Positions 20,945 to 21,351 of a stretch of 21,351 bases of DNA are shown one piece after another. Under the pieces are notes generated by a model that had not been told where the DNA came from, made no database searches, and was given only the letters and a program-made list of their open reading frames with translations. This DNA is from an uncultured bacterium. Lineage in GTDB: Bacteria; Patescibacteriota; Patescibacteriia; Patescibacteriales; UBA12465. Both the position numbers and the translations under genes were made by a program. Where the stretch lies: contig CALJZR010000037.1 of the NCBI GenBank assembly GCA_937983635.1, positions 1-21,351 of the forward strand, written 5' to 3'. Every line of letters begins with the position of its first letter. Position 1 is the stretch's first letter.

Positions 20945-21351
20945 TCAACGAATTAAAACGGGCGTACCGCTTGACACTCTTTGATAAACATAGCTCGCTG
21001 CGCCTACTCCCAAACGAATACAGCCATGAGACACAGGAGTACCTAAATGATTCTCGCCTTCTCGGTAACCGTTGGGCCAAACCGGTAATTCATGAATGCC
21101 TATACCCGGACTGTTTAAACCTAACCAATAAGGCATCCATAATTTATAGGTGCGTGACCAGGCTTTTTCAATCTTATTCATCACTTTAAAATCACCCTTA
21201 GGCGTGGGCATACTAGCCTTACCGCTAGAAACTGGAAAAGTTTTCCAGATATAACCATTTAAAAGGTAATCCAAAGTTTGCGGCTGTAAATTAATGCGCA
21301 AAGAAATAGCTAGACGCGCACCCTCTTTTTGAAGAGGGTCAAAACCTTTAT
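20945..21351 (-). CDS. L,D-transpeptidase (YkuD/ErfK family), 5' end beyond the window
   Basis: The reading frame is open to the edge of the window, so the N-terminus is missing. A TTG at 21301 could be mistaken for a start, but the frame upstream (KGFDPLQKEGARLAIS) fits the family. 134 residues are visible. They contain INLQPQTLDYLLNG, the strand FPVSSGKASMPTPKGDF and the catalytic motif SHGCIRLG (His, Cys, Arg). YkuD enzymes form 3-3 peptidoglycan cross-links or attach lipoproteins to murein in the cell envelope. The stop is TGA. It is separated by 96 nt and a promoter from the lipoprotein operon. Confidence 0.92.
   Translation of the reverse strand, partial: KGFDPLQKEGARLAISLRINLQPQTLDYLLNGYIWKTFPVSSGKASMPTPKGDFKVMNKIEKAWSRTYKLWMPYWLGLNSPGIGIHELPVWPNGYREGENHLGTPVSHGCIRLGVGAASYVYQRVSSGTPVLIR

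Noticed and set aside
1..21351. CRISPR array, insertion sequence or prophage genes
   Set aside because: No regularly spaced direct repeats, transposase, integrase or phage structural motifs were seen on either strand.

Overview
The window (about 43% G+C by impression, standard stop use with TAA, TAG and TGA all ending genes) looks like a chromosomal piece of a Candidate Phyla Radiation / Patescibacteria bacterium, probably a Parcubacteria-type lineage. The reasons are the VirB2-like pilin with signal peptide and two membrane helices, the compact gene packing, the scarcity of Shine-Dalgarno sequences, several near-leaderless promoters, and the mixture of ordinary glycolytic genes with small unknown membrane or lipoprotein genes. 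This placement is inference from gene content, not from a marker phylogeny.

Layout. 1-2.6 kb: unassigned DNA, tRNA-Trp, an oxidative-stress pair (desulforedoxin-like protein and rubrerythrin), an AI-2E-family permease and ribosomal protein bL33 (rpmG), nearly all on the minus strand. 2.6-4.3 kb: mutM with a tiny membrane protein, tRNA-Tyr and the pilin. 4.3-7.2 kb: an AT-rich block with an SPFH/stomatin-like protein plus a three-helix membrane protein (minus), divergent from two unknown genes (plus). The two arms are driven by two textbook-perfect TTGACA-N17-TATAAT promoters about 75 bp apart. 7.2-10.2 kb: tRNA-Thr, a membrane-anchored TPR protein, triosephosphate isomerase, a GalE-like epimerase and a small zinc-ribbon protein (minus). 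10.3-12.9 kb: gyrB and a DUF212/YuiD-like membrane protein (plus). 12.9-13.1 kb: a 69-residue unknown. 13.1-20.9 kb: a tightly packed six-gene minus-strand operon reading beta-propeller lipoprotein, membrane protein, HtrA-like PDZ protein, pgk, eno, and an iPGM-related protein. The window ends in a partial L,D-transpeptidase.

How the genes fit together. The big operon couples surface or quality-control proteins with the lower half of glycolysis; tpiA lies in a separate operon nearby. Three members of this operon look abnormal. The iPGM relative has lost its whole transferase domain and most metal ligands. The HtrA-like protein has lost the catalytic His and Asp and has a non-canonical serine motif. 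The enolase has two unusual substitutions at substrate or metal-contact loops. A fourth, the membrane protein, can only be read from its natural ATG by a -1 shift on an A-AAA-AAA heptamer. This could be programmed or transcriptional slippage, or simply a homopolymer indel.

Intergenic DNA is short throughout and is largely accounted for by promoters and intrinsic terminators. The exceptions are the first 129 bases, which I could not assign, and the 290-base divergent region at 6.01-6.30 kb, which holds two promoters and a structured leader.
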